Positions 44,844 through 52,901 of a stretch of DNA of 64,000 nt are shown piece after piece (position 1 is the first letter of the stretch; the number at the start of each line of letters is the position of its first letter). A model generated the notes under the pieces. It was not told where the DNA came from. It worked only from the letters and a program-made list of their open reading frames with translations, and did no database searches. A program made the position numbers and the translations under genes. This DNA comes from Ktedonobacter robiniae. Its GTDB lineage: Bacteria; Chloroflexota; Ktedonobacteria; Ktedonobacterales; Ktedonobacteraceae. The stretch is taken from the NCBI RefSeq assembly GCF_016587375.1, contig NZ_BNJG01000003.1, forward strand, positions 1 through 64,000. Direction: 5' to 3'.

Positions 44844-45785
44844 TCAAGACATCACGGAATCATCTTCCACGACGCGTAGCGCGAAGCGCCCACATCCCTG
44901 ACCGCTCTGCGCGTAGGCATGGGACTGGGCCGCCTCGCGCAGGGCAAACGTCTTGCCCACCGGCACCTTGAGAAAGCCCTCCTCCGCCAGTTGGGTCAGC
45001 GTCTCCAGGGGGACCGTTGCCACTCCTTGACTCGTCACCACACGTATCTCACGCGCCTGCACCTGTTCCTGTTCCTCGGGGCGAAGCGCGGCATTTGAGA
45101 TCAGCGTCCCTCCGTCACGCAGCGCTGCCAGCGCGCTACTCACCGTCGCGCTAGCCCCATGCAGCACCAGGTCCATCCGCTCCGCGGGGGTCGTCGTAAT
45201 ATCCACAAACTGTTCTGCACCCAGGGAGAGTACAAATTCGCGATGCTTCTCCAAAGCGCTGCTGATCACCCGAGCGCCCTTCCATTTCGCCAGTTGTATC
45301 GCGAACACGATCATGCCGTTGACGCCCTGGATCAGCACCTGTTGTCCAGCGGTCACCCCTGCATTGTCGAACAGCGCCCGCCAGGCGGTGAGCGCTCCAT
45401 CCGGGAATGCGGCCGCCTCAATGAAACTCAATGCCTTTGGCTTAAGCGCGAGTGCTTTGACCGAAACCGAGACATACTCGGCATAACCGCCTCTGGCGAC
45501 CCGCCCAAGCACCGCTTGCCCGAGCAGATCAGCGGCCACCCCAGGCCCCACTTCTTCGACGACTCCTGCCACTTCGACACCAGGAATAAATGGAAAGGTG
45601 ACAGGCTGAGACTCCTTGAACACCCCCTGAGGGATGAGCCAATCTTTGGGTTGCAGGCCTACGGCATGAACCCGCACCAGCACACAGCCCTCCTCCGGGA
45701 CTGGGCGGGGCGTCTCTTCCAACCGGAGCGATTCAGAGCCACCATAACTATGAGTGAGCATAGCTCGCATCATCTGAGTTGCCAT
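44844..45785 (-). CDS. MDR-family NADP-dependent oxidoreductase, altered nucleotide motif
   Basis: This 313-aa protein has a GroES-like domain (VLVRVHAVGLQPKDWLIPQG; FIPGVEVAGVVEEVGPG) and a Rossmann domain. The usual GAAGGVG motif reads VLIQGVNGMIVFAIQLAKW, with GVNGMIV in place of it, so cofactor preference may be changed. The start ATG 45785 has AAAGGATAAG before it, and the gap to the upstream hydrolase gene is only 18 bp, so they are co-transcribed. Substrate unknown; probably quinones or enones. Confidence 0.82.
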   Translation of the reverse strand: MATQMMRAMLTHSYGGSESLRLEETPRPVPEEGCVLVRVHAVGLQPKDWLIPQGVFKESQPVTFPFIPGVEVAGVVEEVGPGVAADLLGQAVLGRVARGGYAEYVSVSVKALALKPKALSFIEAAAFPDGALTAWRALFDNAGVTAGQQVLIQGVNGMIVFAIQLAKWKGARVISSALEKHREFVLSLGAEQFVDITTTPAERMDLVLHGASATVSSALAALRDGGTLISNAALRPEEQEQVQAREIRVVTSQGVATVPLETLTQLAEEGFLKVPVGKTFALREAAQSHAYAQSGQGCGRFALRVVEDDSVMS

Positions 45786-45803
45786 CGTTATTCTTATCCT
45801 TTC

Positions 45804-46682
45804 TTACTCAAGCGTTTGTATCCAATTCACCAATGCCTGCCCCACCTCGTCAGGAGCGTCCTCCTGGGGATAATGGAGTCCGTGCGCAATCATCTCGATC
45901 TGCGCGGGCCAGGCCCGGCAAACCGCCAGAGAATTCGGGGTCATATTGCCTGGCTCAGTGCGAATAAACAATTTGGGAATGGGGTTATGGGAAAGCCATT
46001 CCCCATAGGTCGCAACAATCTCGGTGACATCAGCAGGCTCGCCATCAAAGGGAAGCTGACGTGTCCAGGAGAGGGTGGGACGACGCCCTTCACCAGGATC
46101 TGCAAACGGGCGGCGATACGCTTGCATCTCTTCCTCGCTCAAGGTGCGCTGGATCGTCGCGGGCAGGTACACCTCGATAAACGAGTTCTGTTCTAGTACC
46201 ACCTGTTCGCCCGCAGGAGATCGCAAGTTCTGGAAGCTCTTGCGCACGCGCTCGGGCATCTCATCCCATTTCCTAGAGGCGACCACCGCTTCCATATAGG
46301 CGAGACCTTTCACTGCATCTGGATGACGATAGGCCCAGTCGAAGGCCAGAGCCGATCCCCAGTCATGCACGACAAAGGTGATGCGCTCCCGAACGTCGAG
46401 TTGTTCCAGGAGCGTGTCCAGGTAGCGCCGATGCTCGACGAAGGTATAAGCGTCGGGGCCACTATGGGGCAACTTCGCTGAATCGCCCATGCCAATCAGG
46501 TCAGGAGCGATACAGCGTCCGAAGCCCTCCAGAGAAGGGATGATGTTGCGCCAGAGGTAGGAAGAAGTCGGATTCCCATGCAGGAAGACAATCGGGTCGC
46601 CGCTCCCGACCTCTGCGTAGGCCATTTGTAGTCCAAGCACCTCTTGAAACTTTTTAGGATAAGGAAAGGTTGCGTTAATCAT
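45804..46682 (-). CDS. Haloalkane-dehalogenase-like alpha/beta hydrolase (HLD-II type)
   Basis: This 292-aa protein carries the subfamily-II residues: Asn37 in FLHGNPTSSYLWRN, nucleophile Asp107 with halide-binding Trp108 in VVHDWGSALAFDWA, Glu131 in YMEAV, and His270 in HGLHYPQED. The Asn-Trp pair is what distinguishes true dehalogenases from other hydrolases of the fold. It would convert haloalkanes to alcohols and halide. It leads the operon-like run and is preceded by a TetR gene on the same strand, 168 bp away. Confidence 0.85.
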   Translation of the reverse strand: MINATFPYPKKFQEVLGLQMAYAEVGSGDPIVFLHGNPTSSYLWRNIIPSLEGFGRCIAPDLIGMGDSAKLPHSGPDAYTFVEHRRYLDTLLEQLDVRERITFVVHDWGSALAFDWAYRHPDAVKGLAYMEAVVASRKWDEMPERVRKSFQNLRSPAGEQVVLEQNSFIEVYLPATIQRTLSEEEMQAYRRPFADPGEGRRPTLSWTRQLPFDGEPADVTEIVATYGEWLSHNPIPKLFIRTEPGNMTPNSLAVCRAWPAQIEMIAHGLHYPQEDAPDEVGQALVNWIQTLE

Positions 46683-46850
46683 AAGTGCTCTCGTTCTTTT
46701 CTACGAACTACGAGTCTTCTGGATGACCGGTAGTGATGTCGACGGTCTGTGATCTCAAGCAAGAGACGTCGAAGAAAACGTCACATTGCCGGGAAAATGC
46801 TTTCTCTTCAACGGTGGACTTCACCAGGAGAAAGCTTCCTCCCGCACGAT

Positions 46851-47441
46851 TTACCTCACAGGGATGCCTCCCGACAAGAGCGTTTGCACCATGCCAGCGA
46901 CAAACTGCTCTTCGGAGACAGGGAAGGGATTGAGCCCCTGAAAGTGTTGGATAAAAGCATACTGATGGCAGGGACCTAGCAGCAGCGCCGCGAACGCAAA
47001 CGGCTCGATCTCTGGCTTGAGACGACCCAGACGCTGCTCAGCGGCAACATAGCTGGCAACGATCTCGTAGAGCCCCAATGGTCCACGCTGGTGCTCCTGC
47101 AGCCAGAGGCGAAAGTGAGCCAGTAGGTCCATGTCGGCGAATAACGCCGTCGTCAATGGGAGGAGTTTTTGGTAATAACGAATAGCAGCCCGGGCGATTT
47201 CCTGGATATTTTCTTCAATGGAGCGTTCTCCAACACGATCCTCCTCAACCACGGTGAAGAACTCCGGCTGGTTTTCTTCAATAGCCGCCAGAATTAATGC
47301 TTCCTTGGTCTCAAAGTGGTTATACAGGGTTCCTTCAGCACATCCAGCGGCCTCTGCAATTTCTTTACTGGTCAGGCGAGCCAGGCCCTTTGTTTGCAGC
47401 ATGCGTTCTGCCGCCTCCAAAATGTATCGACGTGTTCTCAT
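46851..47441 (-). CDS. TetR-family regulator
   Basis: From ATG 47441 this is about 196 aa, with an N-terminal HTH (LTSKEIAEAAGCAEGTLYNH) and an alpha-helical ligand domain. GGAAGGAGG lies 11-12 bases before the ATG. It is upstream of the hydrolase-oxidoreductase-esterase genes on the same strand and likely controls itself and them through the palindrome at 47480-47495. Confidence 0.85.
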   Translation of the reverse strand: MRTRRYILEAAERMLQTKGLARLTSKEIAEAAGCAEGTLYNHFETKEALILAAIEENQPEFFTVVEEDRVGERSIEENIQEIARAAIRYYQKLLPLTTALFADMDLLAHFRLWLQEHQRGPLGLYEIVASYVAAEQRLGRLKPEIEPFAFAALLLGPCHQYAFIQHFQGLNPFPVSEEQFVAGMVQTLLSGGIPVR

Positions 47442-47479
47442 CAGAAAAAACGTTCCTCCTTCCAATGTCTTACGAATTA

Positions 47480-47495
47480 TAGTGAATGCTCACTA
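47480..47495. promoter_or_regulatory. Operator candidate for the TetR gene at 46851
   Basis: TAGTGA-ATGC-TCACTA is a perfect 6+6 inverted repeat 39 bp before the start codon. It fits a TetR dimer site. Confidence 0.5.
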
Positions 47496-47892
47496 CAAAA
47501 ATATAGCATACACTCACCTTTGTAGCACTGGTCAAAAGAACAGGTTTCGCGACCAATCTGTTGCAAAGCTGAAAAGGGCAATGGCCCACACCCCCGCTTT
47601 TCTGAAGAAGCTGACGGGAGGCCAAAGCGCTTGTAAATTTCTCCAGCGAGGCTTTGATGCTTTTCCGTAGAATGGAAAACGGCCCGGTCCACGCGGCCAA
47701 CGACGCCTTCCAGAGGGTGTTTGAGATCCCACCACTCGAAGCTCTCCAGGAGCCACAACGCCATCTCTTCCATTTCCTGTTTCATCCCAACTTCCCAATG
47801 CGCGTACATTCAACGTTTAATGACCAGGCCAGGAATTGGGAATGGGGTTCAACACTATTTGCGGCATCGACATCTCCCTGTTTGTGTTTTTA
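47496..47892. other. Intergenic stretch, no supported gene
   Basis: Frames exist on both strands (for example one containing WWDLKHPLEGVVGRVD on the minus strand). None has a clear family or ribosome-binding site. It may be degenerate coding sequence. Confidence 0.35.
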
Positions 47893-48873
47893 TCATCTTC
47901 GCGACATCAACACTGCGTACACCTCGTCATCATCATAATGAACTATGGCAAAACGCTCAAACGCGAACTGACGGCTCGAGCTCTCCGCGCTTCTCGCTTG
48001 CCTCAAGAGATAGGCGCGATAGTGACGCAAGTAGTGATTCTCAAAGGGAAGCATCTGACCACAAAGAACGCGTAATTCAGTTCGTTGGGCGCTGCCTTTG
48101 GGCAGACCATATCCCCACTGCAGCTTTCCCTTCTCAAACATCTCTAGGAGGAAGGGACTCCATTCCCCACCGATCATCTCCTGATAGTGTCCTACGCTCT
48201 CACGCTTGGTACCAACATAGCAATCGGTCTGGAGAGTCAGCAAGGCGGTTGCCATGCGGCAAGCGCACTCTACAAGCTCCCGCGTGGCGTAATACGTGTT
48301 CTCGGCATCCTCGGCAGAGGCGTGAATGCTTGCCACATGTACAGGCAGCTTGACCAAGTGCTCATACCCATAGAACTCATTCCCTGCTTGCGGATAGGTG
48401 AGAGGATACGTCAGATAGTCCTGATGATGCAGGCGAAATAAGAAATCAAGTACGGCGTCAGTCGCGTCACGGGTGTAGGTCTCTCTCGTTGGTAGCTCCA
48501 TCGTCGGGCGCGTATCACTTCCATAGAGCAACACACTGTTTTGCTTCAAGGCCACACGCATGATACTCTGCTCGTTGCCTTCAGCCAGTTCTTGCTCACA
48601 ACAGAGCTTGATTTCAAGCCGCAGCGTACTCATCTGCGCGCAGACATGCGCAAGTTCTTGGGCACGTACGATCTCCTCTGGCGCGACAAATGCTTCCCCA
48701 AACAGGATGTACATATCAATATCGCTACCAACCACGGGACAGCGATCAGCGTAGCTACCAAGAAGATAGTAACCGCGCACACGCCCTGAGAAAACACGCT
48801 CATAGCGCTGGATAGTGTTGACAAGAGGTTCATCAACAGCCGACGTCCCTGTTTCGTAGAAGAGTTGCACCAT
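47893..48873 (-). CDS. Nucleotidyltransferase-domain protein
   Basis: From ATG 48873 (AAAGGGAT immediately upstream) this is about 326 aa. The polymerase-beta-like motif GS (39-40) ... SDIDMYILF (50-58) provides two metal-binding Asp residues. A long helical C-terminal part follows (AVLDFLFRLHHQDYLTYPL; LRHYRAYLLRQARS). The fold includes antibiotic adenylyltransferases and MNT/HEPN-type toxin-antitoxin proteins. No HEPN partner is adjacent, so a small-molecule or protein AMP-transferase is a reasonable guess, not a conclusion. Confidence 0.7.
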   Translation of the reverse strand: MVQLFYETGTSAVDEPLVNTIQRYERVFSGRVRGYYLLGSYADRCPVVGSDIDMYILFGEAFVAPEEIVRAQELAHVCAQMSTLRLEIKLCCEQELAEGNEQSIMRVALKQNSVLLYGSDTRPTMELPTRETYTRDATDAVLDFLFRLHHQDYLTYPLTYPQAGNEFYGYEHLVKLPVHVASIHASAEDAENTYYATRELVECACRMATALLTLQTDCYVGTKRESVGHYQEMIGGEWSPFLLEMFEKGKLQWGYGLPKGSAQRTELRVLCGQMLPFENHYLRHYRAYLLRQARSAESSSRQFAFERFAIVHYDDDEVYAVLMSRR

Positions 48874-49084
48874 ATCCCTTTTTTCCTTGTTGCACGTATT
48901 TTTCACGGCAGTATAGCGGTATGGCATGGTGGAGTCAAGCTTCTTGATCGTGAAAACCTTCACGCCCACGCCCTCCCCCCAAACCATCTCCTCGCCTTCC
49001 GCACTCTTTGAATGACATTAGGAATAGCATGGCCAACAGAGCAGACAGAGCCAGAAGAGGGACTATCAGAGATCACCATCCAAG
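48874..49084. other. Spacer before the solo transposon end
   Basis: I see no gene or repeat between the nucleotidyltransferase start and the transposon-end remnant. Confidence 0.35.
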
Positions 49085-49409
49085 GGCATTAAGGACACTA
49101 TTCCTGAGATTTCTCCACAACATCTCCTCCCGCGAGCACACCCAGTAGGATCCCACCAATGGTGTCTTTCTTCCCATATTTCCTGTCTTTTGAGCATTCC
49201 CGCTATGACACCTCCTCTTCGCAGAGAAGCTTATGAGCCGATTCCGCCATTAGAACGCATGGAAAAAGACAGTTCACTGGTAGGGCAAAGACACGTTTTG
49301 TGGGAATCCTGTCGGCTGATGACACGTTTCTTGGGAAGCAATGACATGAATAGAGGGATTTTTCGCGCGAGGTGAGCTGGGCCAATGACACCAATTCTGG
49401 GATCCTACA
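49085..49409 (+). repeat. Solo right end of a tniABQ-type transposon
   Basis: This 325-bp block matches 4766-5082 along its length: AGGACACTATTCCTGAGAT, the inverted site TCCCACCAATGGTGTCTTTC, direct sites CGTTTTGTGGGAATCC and CGTTTCTTGGGAAGC, and the terminal GGGATCCTACA ending at 49409. By eye identity is about 75-80%. No transposase genes accompany it. It marks a second insertion of the same family whose body is gone, or a mini-element whose left end I did not find. Confidence 0.75.
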
Positions 49410-49591
49410 GAGGATGAATCCTACAAAGAATCCTCAAGTATGTTTTTAAGGCTATAGGAACTTGAGCGAAAGATATATAAGCCAAAAGGAACTGCGCTAC
49501 AGCGGAGTGTAAAACAATTGAACCGAATAGCTGAACCATTCTTCTCCTCCTTGACAGCATTTCTGTGCCTGTGCTATTCTCTCTGTGGAAC
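49410..49591. other. Upstream region of the second TetR gene
   Basis: This short non-coding stretch between the transposon end and the TetR operator contains a GAATCCTACAAAGAATCC duplication. A TTGACA (about 49552) with a TATTCT-like -10 about 17 bases later is a plausible promoter for the tetR gene. Confidence 0.4.
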
Positions 49592-49617
49592 TTACTGATC
49601 GTTTAGTAATTTACTAA
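49592..49617. promoter_or_regulatory. TetR operator upstream of tetR (site 1)
   Basis: TTACTGATCGTTTAGTAA (49592-49609) overlaps a perfect palindrome TTAGTAA-T-TTACTAA (49603-49617). It lies just after the promoter and 15-40 bp before the start codon. The same 18-mer with two changes occurs in inverted orientation at 50274-50291. Confidence 0.65.
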
Positions 49618-49631
49618 GGAGTCGTGCCATC

Positions 49632-50255
49632 ATGGAACAACCGGTGAAGCAACAGGTGGGGCATGCATCCTCCCCTGTGGACCAGGAAACCCGACGGCAG
49701 ATTTTGACCAAAGCGGCAGATCTGTTTCTGGCGAAAGGCTATAAAGGCGTGTCCATGAAAGAGATCGCCGAAGCCGTCAAGGTCACCTCCGCTGCCTTGT
49801 ATTACCATTTTCCCAAAGGGAAGGAAGATCTCTTCACCAGGATGATCCAGACCGTGTTCGTGGACGAGGGAGTGGCCGGGATCGATCAGGCTCTTGCCGC
49901 GACCCAGGATGTCCGAGAACGGTTGACGCTGCTCACTGCCGCATTGCTCTCCCTTCCCCTTGACGAGCGCTTGAGCATGCTGTTACGCGATGCCAGAGAA
50001 CATCTCAAGGACCCGGAACACCAGCAGGTCATCCTGTCCTTGCTCGACCGGATCAGACAGCAGGTCACGGGTCTTTTTCAAGCCGCCCACGATGCGGGAG
50101 TGATTCGCTCTGATCTGCCAGTCAACGTCTTGGTTGGTCTCTACATGGGCATGCTGCGGGAGGCGAAGAGCCTGCCAGGGACGCATCCGGCGGCCTCCCT
50201 GGTCAGTGTGCTGTTCGATGGCATCGCGGATCGGGAGCAACGGCCTCTGCCCTGA
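49632..50255 (+). CDS. TetR-family regulator of the adjacent ABC transporter
   Basis: This 207-aa protein has an N-terminal HTH (VSMKEIAEAVKVTSAALYYH) and a helical ligand-binding domain. ATG 49632 follows AAGGAGTCGTGCCATC, which supplies AAGGAG at a workable distance. It lies upstream of and in the same direction as the ABC genes. Matching operators before both units make it the probable repressor of itself and of the transporter. Confidence 0.88.
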   Translation: MEQPVKQQVGHASSPVDQETRRQILTKAADLFLAKGYKGVSMKEIAEAVKVTSAALYYHFPKGKEDLFTRMIQTVFVDEGVAGIDQALAATQDVRERLTLLTAALLSLPLDERLSMLLRDAREHLKDPEHQQVILSLLDRIRQQVTGLFQAAHDAGVIRSDLPVNVLVGLYMGMLREAKSLPGTHPAASLVSVLFDGIADREQRPLP

Positions 50256-50273
50256 TATATTTCTCGCAGCAAC

Positions 50274-50291
50274 TTACTAAACGATAAGTAA
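50274..50291. promoter_or_regulatory. TetR operator before the ABC operon (site 2)
   Basis: TTACTAAACGATAAGTAA is the reverse complement of site 1 with two differences. It lies 117 bp upstream of the ATPase start codon. Confidence 0.6.
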
Positions 50292-50408
50292 CCTCTCGAC
50301 TCGTGCATCTATCGAGAGAGCCTCTTCTTGCAGAAAGGAATAATTGCAACATGAGATCCCATGGTTTCTCCGTTCTCCCAGATAGGAGGCCAACACAAGG
50401 AGGTGCCT

Positions 50409-51203
50409 ATGTCCCTTTCTCCTGACCGGCTTCCGGCATCCCAGGCACAACCTTCCACGGGTTCTGCTCCAGACAGCGCCTCGGGCGCCTTCGCCATTGA
50501 GACGCATGGCTTGAGCAAGCATTTTGGGAAGCTGACTGCTGTCGATGGACTCACCATCAGCGTTCCTGCCGGAACCATTGCTGGTTTTATCGGTCCCAAT
50601 GGAGCCGGGAAAACGACCACCATTTGCCTCCTGCTCGGACTGGTCCGACCAGACGCAGGAAGCGCGACGATTTTGGGCCAGCCGCTGACCCATTCGCTTG
50701 GCTACCTGTCGCGTGTTGGGGCTCTGATCGAAGCGCCCGCCTTCTATCCGAGTCTCTCCGGGCGGGCCAATCTGGAAGTGCTTGCCCGCCTTGGCGGCTA
50801 CCCCAGTTCCCGCGTGCGTGAGGTGCTCGATCTGGTGGAGCTCTCCGATCGAGCGCGCGACCGGGTTGGGAGCTATTCTTTGGGCATGAAGCAGCGGCTC
50901 GGGGTCGCTATGGCGCTGCTTCCCGATCCCGACCTCTTGATCCTGGATGAACCGGCCAATGGCCTCGACCCCTTGGGCATCATCTTGACCCGCGATCTGC
51001 TGCGCCGTCTGCGCGAACAGGGCAAGACCATCTTCCTCAGCAGCCACTTGCTGGGAGAACTGGAGCAGGTCGCGGATTGGTTGGTCATGCTCCATCAGGG
51101 CAAGGCGCTCTACAACGGCCCCGCCCGCGCTTTCCTGGACCAGCATCAAGGGGTCAGTTTTGAAGAGCGTTTCCTGGCACTGTTGAAAGGAGAGCAACAA
51201 TGA
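50409..51203 (+). CDS. ABC transporter ATP-binding protein
   Basis: From ATG 50409, with AAGGAGGTG upstream, this is about 264 aa. Walker A is IGPNGAGKTTT, the signature SYSLGMKQRL, Walker B LLILDEPANGLDP, and the switch His is in FLSSHLLGE. It belongs to the bacitracin/daunorubicin-type ABC-2 group. The start at 50361 is unlikely because the better ribosome-binding site is inside it. Its stop overlaps the permease start (ATGA). Confidence 0.9.
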   Translation: MSLSPDRLPASQAQPSTGSAPDSASGAFAIETHGLSKHFGKLTAVDGLTISVPAGTIAGFIGPNGAGKTTTICLLLGLVRPDAGSATILGQPLTHSLGYLSRVGALIEAPAFYPSLSGRANLEVLARLGGYPSSRVREVLDLVELSDRARDRVGSYSLGMKQRLGVAMALLPDPDLLILDEPANGLDPLGIILTRDLLRRLREQGKTIFLSSHLLGELEQVADWLVMLHQGKALYNGPARAFLDQHQGVSFEERFLALLKGEQQ

Positions 51204-52021
51204 CCCCACTCACTCCCCTCCTGCGTGCGTTTCGCAGTGAGGTGCTCAAGTGTCGCCGCTGGAGTATGTTCGCCGGGACCGGGATCATGCTGGCTGTCAG
51301 CGCCTTTTTTACCTACCTGACCTTCCATCAAATTACGTCTGGTGCCACCGGCCAGGAGGTAGATCCTCTCGCTCACGCATTTCCCACCGAGCTTGGGCTG
51401 ATTACGGTGGTGGGACAGGCGCGCTCGTTCATCATTGTTGTCGCGCTCATCATCGTCACGGCGAACCTGGCTGCCGAGTGGTCCCAGGGCACCTGGCGCA
51501 ACCTGCTGGTGCGCGAGCCGCGCCGCCTGCGGCTGCTCGCCGGCAAAATGCTGGCGCTGCTGCTCTTTGTCCTCTGTTCCATGACGCTGACCCTGGTGGC
51601 AAGTAGCGTGCTCGTCCTTGTCGTCGCCCACGCTCAAGGCGTCCAGACCGCTGCCTGGACCTCGTCGGCAGGGCTGAGTGCCTGGCTTGCCTTCTTTAGC
51701 AACGAGGTGCTCTGTCTCGTCGGGGTCTGCCTATTGGGCATGCTGATCGCGGTCCTGACGCGCTCAACAGGCATAGCAGTTGGAGTCTCCCTGGCCTACG
51801 TCCTGGTCCCGGAGGGCATCATCGCGATGGTGTGGCAATCAGGGTCGCGGTGGTTCCCGATTCGCACCTTCAACTTTTTGCCCGGCTCGGTGTTTCCCAC
51901 CGATGTTGGTCCCATCCCTCCCCAGGGCTATGCCGCTGCCTTACTGGTCGCGCTGGTGTGGATGATGGTCTTTGTCGTGGGAAGTTTCGTGGCCTTCCGC
52001 CAGCAGGATATCAATGCCTAG
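51200..52021 (+). CDS. ABC-2 type transporter permease
   Basis: This 273-aa membrane protein has six hydrophobic segments, including FIIVVALIIVTANLAAEWSQ, the conserved TWRNLLVREPRR loop that contacts the ATPase, and a final LVALVWMMVFVVGSFVAF. It forms a half-transporter with the ATPase that precedes it by a 4-bp overlap. The substrate is unknown; an antimicrobial or lipid is typical of the group. Confidence 0.85.
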   Translation: MTPLTPLLRAFRSEVLKCRRWSMFAGTGIMLAVSAFFTYLTFHQITSGATGQEVDPLAHAFPTELGLITVVGQARSFIIVVALIIVTANLAAEWSQGTWRNLLVREPRRLRLLAGKMLALLLFVLCSMTLTLVASSVLVLVVAHAQGVQTAAWTSSAGLSAWLAFFSNEVLCLVGVCLLGMLIAVLTRSTGIAVGVSLAYVLVPEGIIAMVWQSGSRWFPIRTFNFLPGSVFPTDVGPIPPQGYAAALLVALVWMMVFVVGSFVAFRQQDINA

Positions 52022-52039
52022 CAGAGGAAAGGAAGCGTC

Positions 52040-52789
52040 ATGCCTGCACACATACCTGGAAATGAGTTCCCTGAGCATCCATCCGCAGCGATGCATCAGG
52101 AGCACAAGGATGAGGAAAAGCACGTAGAGGTGATCGGCAATGAGCGGCTAACCGCGCTGGTCAGCCTTGTGCTCCTGATGCTGATCATCGTGGAACTGGT
52201 GACGTCAGCATTCTTACGCATCTGGCTTCCCGCCCATACCGTTGTCGGAGTTCTGCTGGTTGGCCCGCTCCTGGTGAAGATGGGCTCAACGGGCTGGCGT
52301 TTTCTGCGCTACTACACCGGGGCACCCACCTACGTACGCCGGGGACCGCCGCCCCTGGTCCTGCGCGTGCTCGGCCCGGTGCTGCTCGCCACCACACTGG
52401 TGATGGTTGGCAGTGGGATTGGACTTGTCGTAACCGGCCCGATCCAGCTGTTCCTTCTGGCACATGTGTTTAGCGCACTGCTCTGGCTTCCGTTGATGGC
52501 GGTCCATAGCCTCGCGCACTGGTCGCAGGTTCCCCGGCGCCTCGCCGATGACTGGAGCAGCAGGCTCGGTCCTCATTCCCAGATTGGACGCGGACTGAGG
52601 CTGGGCGTGAACCTTGGTGCATTGTTGCTCGGCGTCATCGGGGCATGGCTCTTGTTCCCTGCGGCGACCCCGTTGTTTGCGTGGAGTCAGACGAACGCCA
52701 TTGGCGTGGGTCCGTTCCTCGTGGGCATGGGTGCTGCTCTCCTGGTGGGGCTGATCACTAGGCCGTGGAAAATGGAGAAGGTTGGTTAA
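52040..52789 (+). CDS. Cytochrome b561/DUF4405-like membrane protein
   Basis: This 249-aa protein has a charged N-terminus (about 45 residues) followed by about six membrane segments. His residues lie within or beside helices (PAHTVVGVLLVGPLLVKM; LLAHVFSALLWLPLMAVHSL), where heme ligation by b561-like proteins takes place. It is 18 bp after the permease, in the same operon, and may be the third component of the TetR-controlled unit. Function not known. Confidence 0.6.
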   Translation: MPAHIPGNEFPEHPSAAMHQEHKDEEKHVEVIGNERLTALVSLVLLMLIIVELVTSAFLRIWLPAHTVVGVLLVGPLLVKMGSTGWRFLRYYTGAPTYVRRGPPPLVLRVLGPVLLATTLVMVGSGIGLVVTGPIQLFLLAHVFSALLWLPLMAVHSLAHWSQVPRRLADDWSSRLGPHSQIGRGLRLGVNLGALLLGVIGAWLLFPAATPLFAWSQTNAIGVGPFLVGMGAALLVGLITRPWKMEKVG

Positions 52790-52816
52790 GGGGGCGTAGG
52801 GGTGGGCGCTCTCAGT

Positions 52817-52852
52817 GCGTCGGGTCTGCTCAAAGAGATGCAGACTCGACGC
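52817..52852. terminator. Hairpin ending the ABC operon, no U-tract
   Basis: GCGTCGGGTCTGC and GCAGACTCGACGC form a 13-bp stem with one mismatch and a 10-nt loop, 27 bp after the last stop. Confidence 0.5.
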
Positions 52853-52901
52853 GCCATCGCTGTCTTTTTGTTCCGTCTCATTTCTTTGCAGGAGCCAGGT
52901 G

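Noticed and set aside
47480..47892. A real gene on the minus strand (47477-47809)
   Set aside because: Two overlapping frames compete, neither has a family match by eye, and the region is a promoter for the TetR gene.
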